Below are positions 23,414 to 32,488 of a DNA stretch of 38,572 nt, one piece after another. The notes below the pieces were generated by a model. The model made no database searches and was not told where the DNA came from. It worked only from the letters and a program-made list of their open reading frames with translations. Source of the stretch: JANOXC01 sp031418215 (GTDB lineage Bacteria > Bacteroidota > Bacteroidia > AKYH767-A > OLB10). The number at the start of each line of letters is the position of its first letter. Within the stretch, counting starts at the first letter, position 1. The DNA is taken from the NCBI GenBank assembly GCA_031418215.1, contig JANOXC010000161.1, positions 1 through 38,572 on the forward strand, read 5' to 3'. The position numbers were made by a program, and so were the translations under genes.

Positions 23414-23890
23414 ATGAAACCAAAAATCGGAATATCTGAGAATGATTTATCAAATGTTACTCAATTACTTAGCATCCTATTAGCAGATGAAATGACTTTA
23501 TATATTAAAACGAGAAAGTCGCATTGGAATGTCAACGGCAAAAGTTTTATGGAACTTCATAAATTGTTTGAAAGACAGTACCAACAATTAGAAGAGTATA
23601 TTGATGAAATTGCTGAGCGAATCGGTAAACTTGGTAGCAATACCATTGGTACTATGAAAGAATTTATTTCCTTAAGTACCTTGAAAGAAAACCCTGCAAA
23701 ATATCCGACGCAAACTGATATGTTGCAGGAACTATTAAATGATCATGAAACATTAATCAGGCAATTGAGAAAACAGATTGAAAACTGCAGTAAAAAATAC
23801 AATGATGCAGGAACAGCTGACTTTCTAACAGGAATTATGGAAGCACATGAAACGATTTCATGGATTCTACGAAGATACCTTAACAAGTAA
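23414..23890 (+). CDS. dps: Dps-like ferritin (DNA starvation/stationary phase protection)
   Basis: Mini-ferritin that oxidises Fe2+ with peroxide and stores it in a 12-subunit shell, protecting DNA from Fenton chemistry. It has 158 residues, the normal size. The intersubunit ferroxidase ligands are in correct spacing: His37 (KSHWNVNG), His49 (ELHKLFE), Asp64 and Glu68 (YIDEIAERI); Glu53 replaces the Asp often found at that position. The four-helix pattern is complete. There is no Lys-rich N-terminal tail, so direct DNA binding may be weak. It lies between a membrane transporter gene and an Mla gene set, with 13 and 37 nt spacing, and may be co-transcribed with both. Confidence 0.93.
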   Translation: MKPKIGISENDLSNVTQLLSILLADEMTLYIKTRKSHWNVNGKSFMELHKLFERQYQQLEEYIDEIAERIGKLGSNTIGTMKEFISLSTLKENPAKYPTQTDMLQELLNDHETLIRQLRKQIENCSKKYNDAGTADFLTGIMEAHETISWILRRYLNK

Positions 23891-23927
23891 ATATTGCTTA
23901 GTTGTATAGAGCAAAAAATTAAATAAC

Positions 23928-24767
23928 ATGAAAAAACCCTATACGCTTACTAACGTAAAGGAACTAGCTAGTGCCAAAGCCATTAAGTTAAGTGAAAAAA
24001 CATTGGCTAAAAAGGCAGCATCTTATAGTTTTTTTACAGTTATTGCAGATGTCTATTTATTTATCAGTAACATATTCAGGGAAACTTTCTCCCGCGAATT
24101 TGAGTTTAAAGAATTTATAACCCAGTGTTATCAAATAGGCTATAAATCATTACCACTCATTTCAATTACAGGAACAATAATGGGTCTTGTTTTGACTATA
24201 CAGTCGCGACCTGTTTTAGTTGACTTTGGTGCAGTAACGATGCTACCTGGAATGGTAGCAGTTTCATTGATCAGGGAAATGGGTCCTGTTATTACAGCAT
24301 TGATCTGTGCAGGAAAAATTGGTTCAGGGATGGGAGCTGAATTGGGTTCCATGAAAGTAACAGAACAAATTGATGCTATGGAAGTATCGTCAATCAACCC
24401 TGTGCGATATCTATTAGTAACAAGAGTTTGGGCAACCATATTAATGTTGCCAATATTGGTTTTATATGCCGATGCATTGGGAATATTAGGAAGTTGGGCA
24501 GGAGCAAATATTAAAGGTGAGGTAAATTTTGTTTTATTCTTCTCACAAGCATTCAGCTATGTTCATTTTGCAGATTTTTTTCCGGCTTTAATTAAATCCT
24601 TCTTCTTTGGTGCAGTAATCGGATTCGTTGGATGCTACAAAGGATATAATGCCGGAAGAGGAACAGAAAGTGTTGGTGTAGCAGCTAATTCAGCTGTTGT
24701 TCTTGCTTCCTTGTTAATAATAGTTGTTGATATGATTGCTGTCCAAATAACTGATATGCTCATATAA
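23928..24767 (+). CDS. mlaE: MlaE-family ABC transporter permease
   Basis: Inner membrane permease of the MlaFEDB-type lipid ABC transporter, 279 residues. Family landmarks are an amphipathic N-terminal part, SLPLISITGTIMGLVLTIQS, VAVSLIREMGPVITALICAGKIGSGMGAELG (the long conserved coupling segment, about residues 105-138), EQIDAMEVSSINPVRYLLV, and the C-terminal GCYKGYNAGRGTESVGVAAN. Five to six membrane segments are expected. Its stop overlaps the ATP-binding gene start by 1 nt. MCE-type transporters move phospholipids between inner and outer membrane, and direction varies between systems. Confidence 0.96.
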   Translation: MKKPYTLTNVKELASAKAIKLSEKTLAKKAASYSFFTVIADVYLFISNIFRETFSREFEFKEFITQCYQIGYKSLPLISITGTIMGLVLTIQSRPVLVDFGAVTMLPGMVAVSLIREMGPVITALICAGKIGSGMGAELGSMKVTEQIDAMEVSSINPVRYLLVTRVWATILMLPILVLYADALGILGSWAGANIKGEVNFVLFFSQAFSYVHFADFFPALIKSFFFGAVIGFVGCYKGYNAGRGTESVGVAANSAVVLASLLIIVVDMIAVQITDMLI

Positions 24768-25549
24768 TGAATACACAAGTCACAGATACTGCAAAGAATA
24801 TTACTGTTGATTCATCATCGGTTGAAACGGTTATTGTAATAAATAATCTCAAAAAATCTTTTGATACGCAAAGTGTACTTAAAAATGTTTCCTTGAAGCT
24901 TTTCAACGGCGAGAATCTCGTTGTGCTCGGCAAATCAGGGTCCGGCAAATCCGTTTTAATAAAATGCATTGTTGGTTTATTAAGCATTGACGACGGAACA
25001 ATAAATGTTTTTGGCGATGATGTAGCATCTGTAAGCAGAAAAGGTTTGGCCTTGATGCGACAAAAAATAGGGTTTCTTTTTCAAAGCGGCGCACTGTATG
25101 ATTCAATGTCTGTTAAGCAAAATCTTGAATTCCCATTGCGCAGGACCAAAAAAGGACTTTCAGAAAAAGAAATTGAAGATAAAGTCAAAGAGGTACTGGA
25201 AAATGTAGGATTATTTGACGCACTAAATAAAATGCCTTCACAACTATCCGGTGGAATGAGAAAAAGAATCAGTCTGGCACGAACTATTGTTGTGGATCCT
25301 AAGATTATACTTTACGATGAGCCCACCACTGGTCTTGATCCTGTTACGTCAGATGAAATAAGTTTACTCATCAATGAGGTGCAAAATAAATATAAGACAT
25401 CGTCCATTATCATTACACACGACATTGCCTGTGCACGCTTAACGGCAAACAGGCTTTTAATGCTAAAAGATGGCGAAGTCCATACAGAAGGTAAACTGGA
25501 AGAATTTGAAAAATCAGAAGATCCATTGTTGAAAGCCTTCTTCAAATAA
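24767..25549 (+). CDS. mlaF: MlaF-family ABC transporter ATP-binding protein
   Basis: ATPase subunit that powers the MlaE permease at the cytoplasmic face, 260 residues. All motifs are intact: Walker A GKSGSGKS (residues 55-62), Q-loop in GFLFQSGALYDSMSV (Gln106; the SGALYDSM form is typical of MlaF), signature LSGGMRKR (160-167), Walker B ILYDEP (181-186) and switch His218. About 20 residues precede the usual domain start. The start codon is fixed by the TAATG junction with mlaE. Confidence 0.97.
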   Translation: MNTQVTDTAKNITVDSSSVETVIVINNLKKSFDTQSVLKNVSLKLFNGENLVVLGKSGSGKSVLIKCIVGLLSIDDGTINVFGDDVASVSRKGLALMRQKIGFLFQSGALYDSMSVKQNLEFPLRRTKKGLSEKEIEDKVKEVLENVGLFDALNKMPSQLSGGMRKRISLARTIVVDPKIILYDEPTTGLDPVTSDEISLLINEVQNKYKTSSIIITHDIACARLTANRLLMLKDGEVHTEGKLEEFEKSEDPLLKAFFK

Positions 25550-25606
25550 TTATTTCTGACAGAAACAAATTCAATAAGGCGATTAATTAACAACTAAAAA
25601 TAAATC

Positions 25607-26350
25607 ATGGAAACGCATTCAACAAAATTTAAAATAAGACTTGGTCTATTTATAACAATAGGCCTTTCACTATTTGTACTTGCCATTTTTATCATTGGCA
25701 AACAGAAGAACCTGTTTAATCCGGTTTTTAAACTAAGCGCTAATTTTAATAGTGTTAGTGGATTACAAGTTGGCAGTAATGTCCGGTTTTCGGGTATTAA
25801 TGTTGGAACGATTGATAATATCACCATTATTAATGATTCCTTGGTTAAAGTAGATATGTTAATTCGAAAGGAAGTCAAAAAATTTATACATACCGATTGT
25901 ATTGTTGCAATAGGTTCAGAAGGTCTGATTGGGGATAAATTAATGGTTATTACACAGGGAAACAGTAATGCCCCTATTGTAAAAGACGGGCAGAAACTTG
26001 CTTCATCTGAGCCTGTAGAAACTGATGCAATAATGGCAAGCATACAGGTAACAGCAGGTAATGCAGAAATTATATCAGGAGAACTTGCAGAAATTATGAT
26101 TAAAATAAATAGTGGAAACGGTACACTTGGACGTTTAATTCAGGATTCTACTCTTGCCGATAACCTTAACCAAACGATGACGAACCTTAAGAAAAGCAGT
26201 AAAGGTCTTGATGAAAATATGGAGGCTGTTAAACATAACGTATTATTAAAAGGTTATTTCAACAAAAAAGAAAAAGCTGCTGAAAAAAAGAAAAAAGAAA
26301 ATGAAGAAAAAAAGGAAACCGAGCAAAACATAAAAGAGGAAAATAAATAA
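25607..26350 (+). CDS. mlaD: MlaD/MCE-domain lipid transport protein
   Basis: Membrane-anchored MCE protein, 247 residues. A single N-terminal TM helix (about residues 10-27, LGLFITIGLSLFVLAIFI) is followed by one MCE domain (about 35-115) with VSGLQVGSNVRFSGINVGTI and GSEGLIGDKLMVI. A helical region and a strongly charged Lys/Glu tail (residues 222-247) follow. MCE domains form hexameric rings with a central lipid channel; a single-domain protein of this length matches MlaD rather than the long PqiB or YebT forms. It lies 57 nt after mlaF in the same run. MlaB (STAS) and MlaC homologues are not seen beside it. Confidence 0.94.
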   Translation: METHSTKFKIRLGLFITIGLSLFVLAIFIIGKQKNLFNPVFKLSANFNSVSGLQVGSNVRFSGINVGTIDNITIINDSLVKVDMLIRKEVKKFIHTDCIVAIGSEGLIGDKLMVITQGNSNAPIVKDGQKLASSEPVETDAIMASIQVTAGNAEIISGELAEIMIKINSGNGTLGRLIQDSTLADNLNQTMTNLKKSSKGLDENMEAVKHNVLLKGYFNKKEKAAEKKKKENEEKKETEQNIKEENK

Positions 26351-26385
26351 TTATATTTAAAATAAAGCATATTGACATCAGGTGC

Positions 26386-27207
26386 ATGCTAAAAGCTAAA
26401 GGAGAAAATTTACTACTTACAGTAAATAATATTATCATAAGTTACAATGATAGTGGAACCGGAGAAATTCCTATAATTTTCATTCATGGTTTTCCATTTG
26501 ATAAATCCTCCTGGCAACCTCAATTTGAATTTCTAAACAAATATAATCGTGTTATAACCTATGATATCCGTGGTTTTGGAAGATCTACCTGCGGAACCAA
26601 AGAAATTAGTATTGCTAATTTTGCCGACGACCTCATTGATTTCATGGAGCAATTGGAATTAAATACAGCCATTGTATGTGGATTATCGATGGGTGGTTAT
26701 ATTTTACTAAATGCGGTAAACAGGTTTCCTGATAAATTCGCAGCAATAATATTATCTGACACACAATGCATTGCCGATTCAAATGAAACAATAGAAAAGC
26801 GACAACAATCTATTTCATCAATTTCATCAGGAGGGATAAAAGAATTTACAGAGTCCTTTCTGAAAAATGTATTTATCGAAGATACTTTAAACAAGAATTT
26901 AAAAATAGTTGATAAAACAAGAAGTATTATTCTTGCAACCGCTGTTGATTCTCTAACGTCAACCTTAAATGCCATTGCCAATCGGGAGGAGACATGCTCA
27001 TCATTGAAGAAAATCACTATTCCGACGCTAATTATTTGTGGTAAAGAGGATAAGATCACACCACCTCTTCAGGCAAAACTGTTAAAGGATTCTATTACTA
27101 ACTCAACTCTATGTATAATTGAGAATGCTGCCCATTTATCAAATCTTGAAAAATCCGAAGCATATAATACGGAATTAGCTAAATTTATTTCCAATCTACA
27201 ATTATAA
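26386..27207 (+). CDS. alpha/beta-fold hydrolase
   Basis: Serine hydrolase of the alpha/beta superfamily, 273 residues, no signal peptide, so cytoplasmic. The oxyanion-site motif is HGFPFDKSSW (His34-Gly35), the nucleophile elbow is GLSMGGY (Ser101), the acid lies in CGKEDKITPP and the catalytic His in NAAHLSNLE. It matches the group of 3-oxoadipate enol-lactonase-like or esterase-like hydrolases, but the substrate is not predictable. It lies 35 nt after mlaD and 36 nt before the outer membrane protein gene, within the same directional run, so a lipid or ester substrate is an attractive but unproven idea. Confidence 0.9.
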   Translation: MLKAKGENLLLTVNNIIISYNDSGTGEIPIIFIHGFPFDKSSWQPQFEFLNKYNRVITYDIRGFGRSTCGTKEISIANFADDLIDFMEQLELNTAIVCGLSMGGYILLNAVNRFPDKFAAIILSDTQCIADSNETIEKRQQSISSISSGGIKEFTESFLKNVFIEDTLNKNLKIVDKTRSIILATAVDSLTSTLNAIANREETCSSLKKITIPTLIICGKEDKITPPLQAKLLKDSITNSTLCIIENAAHLSNLEKSEAYNTELAKFISNLQL

Positions 27208-27243
27208 ATGCGAGTAACTCATTTATAAAAATGGAAGATCAAA

Positions 27244-29079
27244 ATGCGATGCACAATCAAATTATTACTCCTATTTTTATTATTTTTAGAAAACCCTGTT
27301 TATTCGCAGGTCCAAACACCGGTGGACTCTGTTAAATTATATTCTGATATAGAGAAGTATTCGAAACGAAGTAAATTCAATAAATTTATTTATAAATTAT
27401 TTTTCAGACCAATTGCAAAGGCACCCATAGCAAAGGCAGTTAAAATAAAAAAAAGCAAAAAAGCACAACAAAAACCAATAAGTGCTTACCAAGGTAAAAT
27501 CATCAGATATATTCATATAGAAACGCTTGATCCATTTGGAAAGTCAATCACAGATACTACAAGAACTCCACACAATTTTGTTGGGAGAATAGGCAATAAA
27601 TTACACATTAAATCACAACGTATCACCATAAGAAATTTAATGTTGATCCATCAAAACCAACCATTTGATTCTTTACTTTACAAGGAATCGGAGCGTTTGA
27701 TCAGAAGTCAGCAATATGTGCAAGACGTTACATTTTCTGTTAACGGCACATCAAAGAAAAACGATTCAGTGGATATCTATATCAGGGAATTGGATAAATG
27801 GACTATAATCCCAAGGGTTGCCGCATCTACAACAAAAGCCAAAGTCAATCTTATTGACAGGAATTTTTTAGGCTTTGGACATGAATTTGGCAATGAATTA
27901 ACCTGGTATCATTTAACCGGTGATTATGCTTACCAAACGAAGTATTATATTCCAAACATTCGCAACACTTTTATTAATACAACGGCGGCCTATTCGATTA
28001 ATGAATATAAAGCCTATACAAAAAGTCTGGCAATAGACAGACCCTTTTATTCACCTCTAACAAAATATGCAGGTGGTGTTTATTTTGCGCAACATTATGA
28101 TAAGGATTCAATATTATCTATTGATACTGTCTTTATTGATAGGATAAATAAATTAAATACACAGGATTACTGGGCAGGTAAATCATGGCATGTTGGGAAA
28201 GGAAACTCGATTGATGACAGAACAACGAGTATGACACTAACAGAAAGATTAGTAAGAATCCATTATCTCGAAAACCCATTACCAGAAAATGATACGATAA
28301 TTTTTGATCCTACCGAATTATTTTACTTAACGAGCATTGGCATTTCCAAAAGAAAATATTTTCAGGATAAATACCTTTTCAATTATGGAATTCCAGAGGA
28401 TGTACCTACCGGTTTCGTGTACAGTTTAACAGGAGGTTACCAGATAAAATCAAATACAGGTCGTGTTTATGCAGGTTTACGAATAGCTTTTGGTGGATAT
28501 AACGATTGGGGATACTTAAGCAGTAATATCGAATATGGTTCCTTCTTTCGCAGAAATCATTCAGAGCAAGGTGTTTTTGCTTTAACCTTAAATTACTTTT
28601 CAGATTTATTTGAAATTGGGAAATGGAAATTCAGGCAATTTGCGAAGCCACAATTAACTATTGGAATTAACCGGTTCGACCTTGAAAATATCACATTGAA
28701 TGATGAGAATGGGATTCGGGGTTTTAACGGTTCAACATTAACAGGCACCAAAAAAATTGCTTTAACATTGCAAACCCAGTCGTATGCGCCTTGGAATGTA
28801 ATAGGATTTCGCTTCGGGCCTTACCTGGTATCATCATTTGAAGTTTTAGGAACTGAAGCATCAGGGTTTCATAATAGTCGAATATATTCAAGGTTTGAAT
28901 TAGGGCTACTAATTAAAAATGATTACCTTGTTTTTAATTTCCTGCGTTTTTCCATTGCATTTTATCCCATTATCCCCGGCCAGGGTAGTAATATTACTAA
29001 AATAAATTCCAGCTCCACCAGAGATTTTGGCTTTCGGGATTTTGTGATAGGGAAACCAACAACTGTTATATTTCAATGA
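27244..29079 (+). CDS. outer membrane beta-barrel protein with POTRA-like N-terminal domain (BamA/TamA-like)
   Basis: A 611-residue protein with a signal peptide (residues 1-21, ending VYSQ). A basic linker (about 40-75, with KKSKKAQQKPI) leads to a POTRA-like region at about 80-190: strand IIRYIHIETLDPFG, then NQPFDSLLYKESERLIRSQQYVQDVTF, which matches the helix-strand pattern of a POTRA domain, and DIYIRELDKWTIIPRVA. From about residue 195 (FLGFGHEFGNELTWYH) to the end, alternating aromatic and polar strands form a beta-barrel that finishes in TTVIFQ. It is not BamA itself, being too short and with too few POTRA domains. The position directly after MlaEFD and a hydrolase makes it a candidate outer membrane partner of that transporter. 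Confidence 0.8.
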   Translation: MRCTIKLLLLFLLFLENPVYSQVQTPVDSVKLYSDIEKYSKRSKFNKFIYKLFFRPIAKAPIAKAVKIKKSKKAQQKPISAYQGKIIRYIHIETLDPFGKSITDTTRTPHNFVGRIGNKLHIKSQRITIRNLMLIHQNQPFDSLLYKESERLIRSQQYVQDVTFSVNGTSKKNDSVDIYIRELDKWTIIPRVAASTTKAKVNLIDRNFLGFGHEFGNELTWYHLTGDYAYQTKYYIPNIRNTFINTTAAYSINEYKAYTKSLAIDRPFYSPLTKYAGGVYFAQHYDKDSILSIDTVFIDRINKLNTQDYWAGKSWHVGKGNSIDDRTTSMTLTERLVRIHYLENPLPENDTIIFDPTELFYLTSIGISKRKYFQDKYLFNYGIPEDVPTGFVYSLTGGYQIKSNTGRVYAGLRIAFGGYNDWGYLSSNIEYGSFFRRNHSEQGVFALTLNYFSDLFEIGKWKFRQFAKPQLTIGINRFDLENITLNDENGIRGFNGSTLTGTKKIALTLQTQSYAPWNVIGFRFGPYLVSSFEVLGTEASGFHNSRIYSRFELGLLIKNDYLVFNFLRFSIAFYPIIPGQGSNITKINSSSTRDFGFRDFVIGKPTTVIFQ

Positions 29080-29135
29080 ACATTAGTAACATTTATGGTT
29101 GTAATATTCATTAAAATTAACTTTACATTTAAGCT

Positions 29136-30038
29136 ATGATGAAGAAAATAATTAATTTGCTAAGTAAAACGTTTGATGAATTTTTAACTGATAATGCGCT
29201 TAAGTTAAGCGCGGCATTATCCTACTACACTATTTTTTCCTTGCCTCCCCTCCTAATCATTATTATCAACGTTTGTGGTTTCTTTTTTGGTGCTGATGCA
29301 GTTGAAGGAAAAATTTTTGGTCAAATAAATGGTCTTGTAGGAAATGATGCAGCAATGCAAATACAAGAGACCATTAAAAATGTGAAACTTTCAGACAGAA
29401 ACACCTTTGCAACTATAGTAAGTTTAGTGATACTATTAATTGGAGCATCCGGTGTTTTTTCCGAAATACAGGATTCCATCAATCATATCTGGGGTATTAA
29501 GGCAAAGCCAAAACGGGGTCTCGTCAAATTTCTTAAAAACCGGTTGATGTCATTCTCCATGATAGGTTCTGTTGGATTCTTGCTATTGGTTGGATTAATA
29601 GTCAATTCATTAATGGATGTACTTAATGCACGCCTTGCCATCTACTTTCCAAAGGACACCATTTATCTATTTTATGTTCTTAACCTTCTCATTGTTTTTA
29701 TCATTATCACTTTATTGTTTTTCTTTATCTTCAGAACACTGCCCGACGGTAAAATTGCAAGCGTGGATTGCATAATCGGTGCATCGTTTACTTCTTTACT
29801 TTTTATGATTGGCAAATTCGCTATTGGAGCATATCTTGGAAGTTCAACTATTGCAACTCTTTATGGTGCGGCCGGATCTATTATACTGATTCTGGCCTGG
29901 GTGTATTACTCTGCAATCATACTTTATTTTGGTGCTGAATTCACCAAAGTATATGCAGAACTGCACGGTGATAAAATTATCCCCAATGAATATTCTGTTA
30001 TGGTGGTGAAGGAAATTATTGAGATTGAAAATAAGTAA
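29136..30038 (+). CDS. YihY/BrkB family inner membrane protein
   Basis: Polytopic membrane protein of the YihY (formerly RNase BN/BrkB) family, 300 residues with about six TM helices. Landmarks are DNALKLSAALSYYTIFSLPPLLI (N-terminal amphipathic motif and TM1), FSEIQDSINHIWGIK, FRTLPDGKIASVDCIIGASFTS and the C-terminal GAAGSIILILAWVYYSAIILYFGAEF. The biochemical role is unknown; an older RNase BN label for this family is wrong. It follows the outer membrane barrel gene after 56 nt, and a TACATTTA sequence at about 29121 could be its own promoter. The next gene converges. Confidence 0.94.
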   Translation: MMKKIINLLSKTFDEFLTDNALKLSAALSYYTIFSLPPLLIIIINVCGFFFGADAVEGKIFGQINGLVGNDAAMQIQETIKNVKLSDRNTFATIVSLVILLIGASGVFSEIQDSINHIWGIKAKPKRGLVKFLKNRLMSFSMIGSVGFLLLVGLIVNSLMDVLNARLAIYFPKDTIYLFYVLNLLIVFIIITLLFFFIFRTLPDGKIASVDCIIGASFTSLLFMIGKFAIGAYLGSSTIATLYGAAGSIILILAWVYYSAIILYFGAEFTKVYAELHGDKIIPNEYSVMVVKEIIEIENK

Positions 30039-30061
30039 AACTACAGATTCACTATTCATCA

Positions 30062-30094
30062 AAAAATAATTCGCCATGGCTTTCACCATGGCGA
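30062..30094 (-). terminator. rho-independent terminator for the minus-strand repeat-protein gene
   Basis: A perfect 9-bp stem (TCGCCATGG at 30071-30079 with CCATGGCGA at 30086-30094, loop CTTTCA) is followed on the minus strand by ATTATTTTTT. It lies in the 74 nt between the convergent YihY and repeat-protein genes. Confidence 0.75.
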
Positions 30095-30112
30095 TCAGCA
30101 AATAACACTAAA

Positions 30113-32149
30113 CTACTCTGTTCTTACAACCTTCATTGTATTCCTGTAGGTTCCTGATTTATTTTCAACAATAAAGAGATAAACTCCGCTTTTCAATGGT
30201 GTATCTAAAACAAATGATCTATTAATATTAGCATAAACACCGATTTCACGGCCATTGATTTCCTTAATGGTAATTTTTAAATCTTCATCAGTAACTACAT
30301 CAATATTCAATATATCCTTAAATGGATTTGGATAAACGGAAATTTGTTTATTTTCAGTATTGCCAACAGTTTGTGACTTCCTGGTTGATTCTGTAACTAT
30401 TGTTGCACTGCAAGATGCATTGCAACCCTGTGCGCTTGCTGCTGTTACGGTATATGTTCCGGCAGTTAATCCACTGATGCCACCACCAGATCCGGAAGCA
30501 ATAGTGTCATTTTGGGCATTAGTCCAAACAAATTCAAAGGGTGACCATCCATGATAAATTTGAACATTAATTTCACCGTCACTTGCTCCAGGGGCACTTT
30601 CATTGCTTACTATTTCACAATAGACAGAAACAAAGGAGCCATGATTTTCTATAAAATATGTCTCGGTTACTTCACATCCTCCGTTTTGCCATACTGTTAC
30701 AGTATAATAAGCTTCCGGGCATTCATCCCAGTTATTTCCGCAACCACACAAATTGTGAACGGCACTTGTTGTTTCACCTGTACTCCACAGATAGGTAAAG
30801 GTAGAAGGTAAATCAGCTTGAGGATAAAGCGTAACTGAACCGCGGCAACCACAATCAGTCATTTCAACATAAGGTTCCAATGTAAAATTGCCATCACAAA
30901 TAGTCTCTGTAATAATTTCACAGGTTGATACGTTACTGCATCCATTATCATTAGTCATTGTAACGGTATATAAACCTGCTGTTAATCCGGTTGCTGTTGT
31001 TCCTGTTTGACCATTTGACCAAAGGATATTATCTACCCAACCATATATATATAGTTCCAACGCTCCATCTGCAGCACCGGGGAAACTTTCATTATTAGTA
31101 ACAGAACATCCACCGTAAATGGTGTTAGGATGATCTTCTATCAAATAACTTTCCATTTGTGAACAGCCGGAAGCATTCCAAACAGTTACATCATAATTAC
31201 CTGAGCAGAGATCATCAATAGCAGCAGTTGTTTCACCATTACTCCACAAATAAGTATAATCACTCTGAACACCGGGTGAAGGCACAACATTAATATAACC
31301 ATGACAGTTGTCGGGCGGACAGTTGTAATTGAATTCCATTTCCACAGTATTGTTTCCTGGTAAGGTAAAAGTGGTTCCGCCGGTGCCGGTAATCAAAGCT
31401 GTCTTCATTACACTACATCCATTTTGATCGGTTATTGTTACAGTATATGTTCCGTTGCACAAATTTTCAACCATCTGCTTACCCTCACCATTTGACCATA
31501 AGTAATTGTAAGGAGGTGTTCCTCCTGTTGGTTGAGCAGTTGCCGTGCCGCCGCAATTGGAATCACATGCCGGATTTTTTGTGGTTGTAATGGAACTTTT
31601 TAAAATTGGCTGTTGTGATACTTTTTTATTGCAGACAAATGTACAACCGGCTTTATCAGTGATTGTAAAAGTATAGTTGATGTTGGCACATATTCCCAAA
31701 ATAGTATTTGTAATATCCCCATTACTCCAGAGGTACGAATAGGGCCCGCCGTTGCCTCCTTTTCCAATAATTGAGATTACCCCGTCACACTGACCATAAC
31801 AACTTACTTTCGTCAATATAGTTATCGCATATACTTTTGTTTTATTTAGTTTGATCGTTTTAGTTTTCTGTTGTTGCGTATTAACATCAGTAACTGTAAC
31901 TGTAAAGCTTCCTTCACATAAGTTAGAAATACTTTTACAGGTTGCCCCATTGCTCCACAAGTACATATAATGCCCACTTCCTCCCGTAATGCTAAGGTTT
32001 ATAATGCCATTGCAGGAGCTATGGCAAGTAGGCTGATACGATTAACTGTGAATCAGGAAACTATTGGGATTTGCAAACAATTCAACTTGCCAGAAGAGCA
32101 TTATTATTGCCCAAAGACCCATTTTAAGGTTAAGTTTTGCGTAGTTCAT
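30113..32149 (-). pseudogene. SprB-like repeat surface protein with T9SS sorting domain, split by one in-frame TAA
   Basis: Reading the minus strand from the ATG at 32149 gives a good signal peptide (MNYAKLNLKMGLWAIIMLFW, then QVELFA), 35 codons in all, then a TAA at 32042-32044. The same frame continues without shift: SYQPTCHSSCNGIINLSITG, then seven SprB-like repeats (five of the seven with YLWSNG, YLWSTG or ILWSNG; most ending in TVT.TD..GC), and a T9SS type A sorting domain (ISVYPNPFKDILNI to MKVVRTE). The longest stop-free piece starting at an ATG is 617 residues from position 31966, which would lack a signal peptide and could not be exported. One base change at the TAA (for example from CAA) restores a 678-residue secreted adhesin-like protein. 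A sequencing error is a real alternative. T9SS would carry the intact protein to the surface. Confidence 0.85.
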
Positions 32150-32488
32150 ATTGATATTATTTTAATGTAGAATACCACCTTCCATTTCAATCTAAAGGTA
32201 CTAGCAAACAAGACTTATTTTTTATGATTTTTATCAATGAATTAGATGATTTCAGATAGGCAAATCAGACCTCAGATTTGATCCGGAAATAAATATTCCA
32301 GATTCCAATCTGAAAAAAAAGTTAAGCAACACCCGGTTTTTACAATCTGATTAAAAACATTGAATATCAATATTTAAACTAGAGGTTTCTTTAACATCTT
32401 ACTGTTAATACTGGATAAAACAAAGTAACTAACAATCATTTCAAAAAACCAATCCATTCATTAATTTAGCCATTAAATCAAAAAAAAC
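32150..32488. other. 339-nt AT-rich intergenic region with short inverted repeats
   Basis: Divergent promoter region between the repeat-protein gene (-) and the T9SS cargo gene (+). It contains CAAATC/GATTTG (6-bp arms with an 8-nt spacer, near 32254-32280) and CAGATT-CC-AATCTG followed by eight A (32295-32320). On the minus strand TACCTTTA (about 32195-32202) resembles a -7 element for the repeat-protein gene. No ORF or RNA gene is evident. Confidence 0.4.

Noticed and set aside
29136..30038. Ribonuclease BN annotation for the YihY-family gene
   Set aside because: The family is a polytopic membrane family; RNase BN activity belongs to an unrelated metallo-beta-lactamase-fold enzyme.
30360..30811. 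Plus-strand ORFs of 64 and 86 codons
   Set aside because: Antisense to the repeat protein; the composition follows the repeats on the other strand.
31970..32170. 66-codon plus-strand ORF
   Set aside because: It lies opposite the signal-peptide segment and first repeat of the interrupted T9SS protein and has no independent support.
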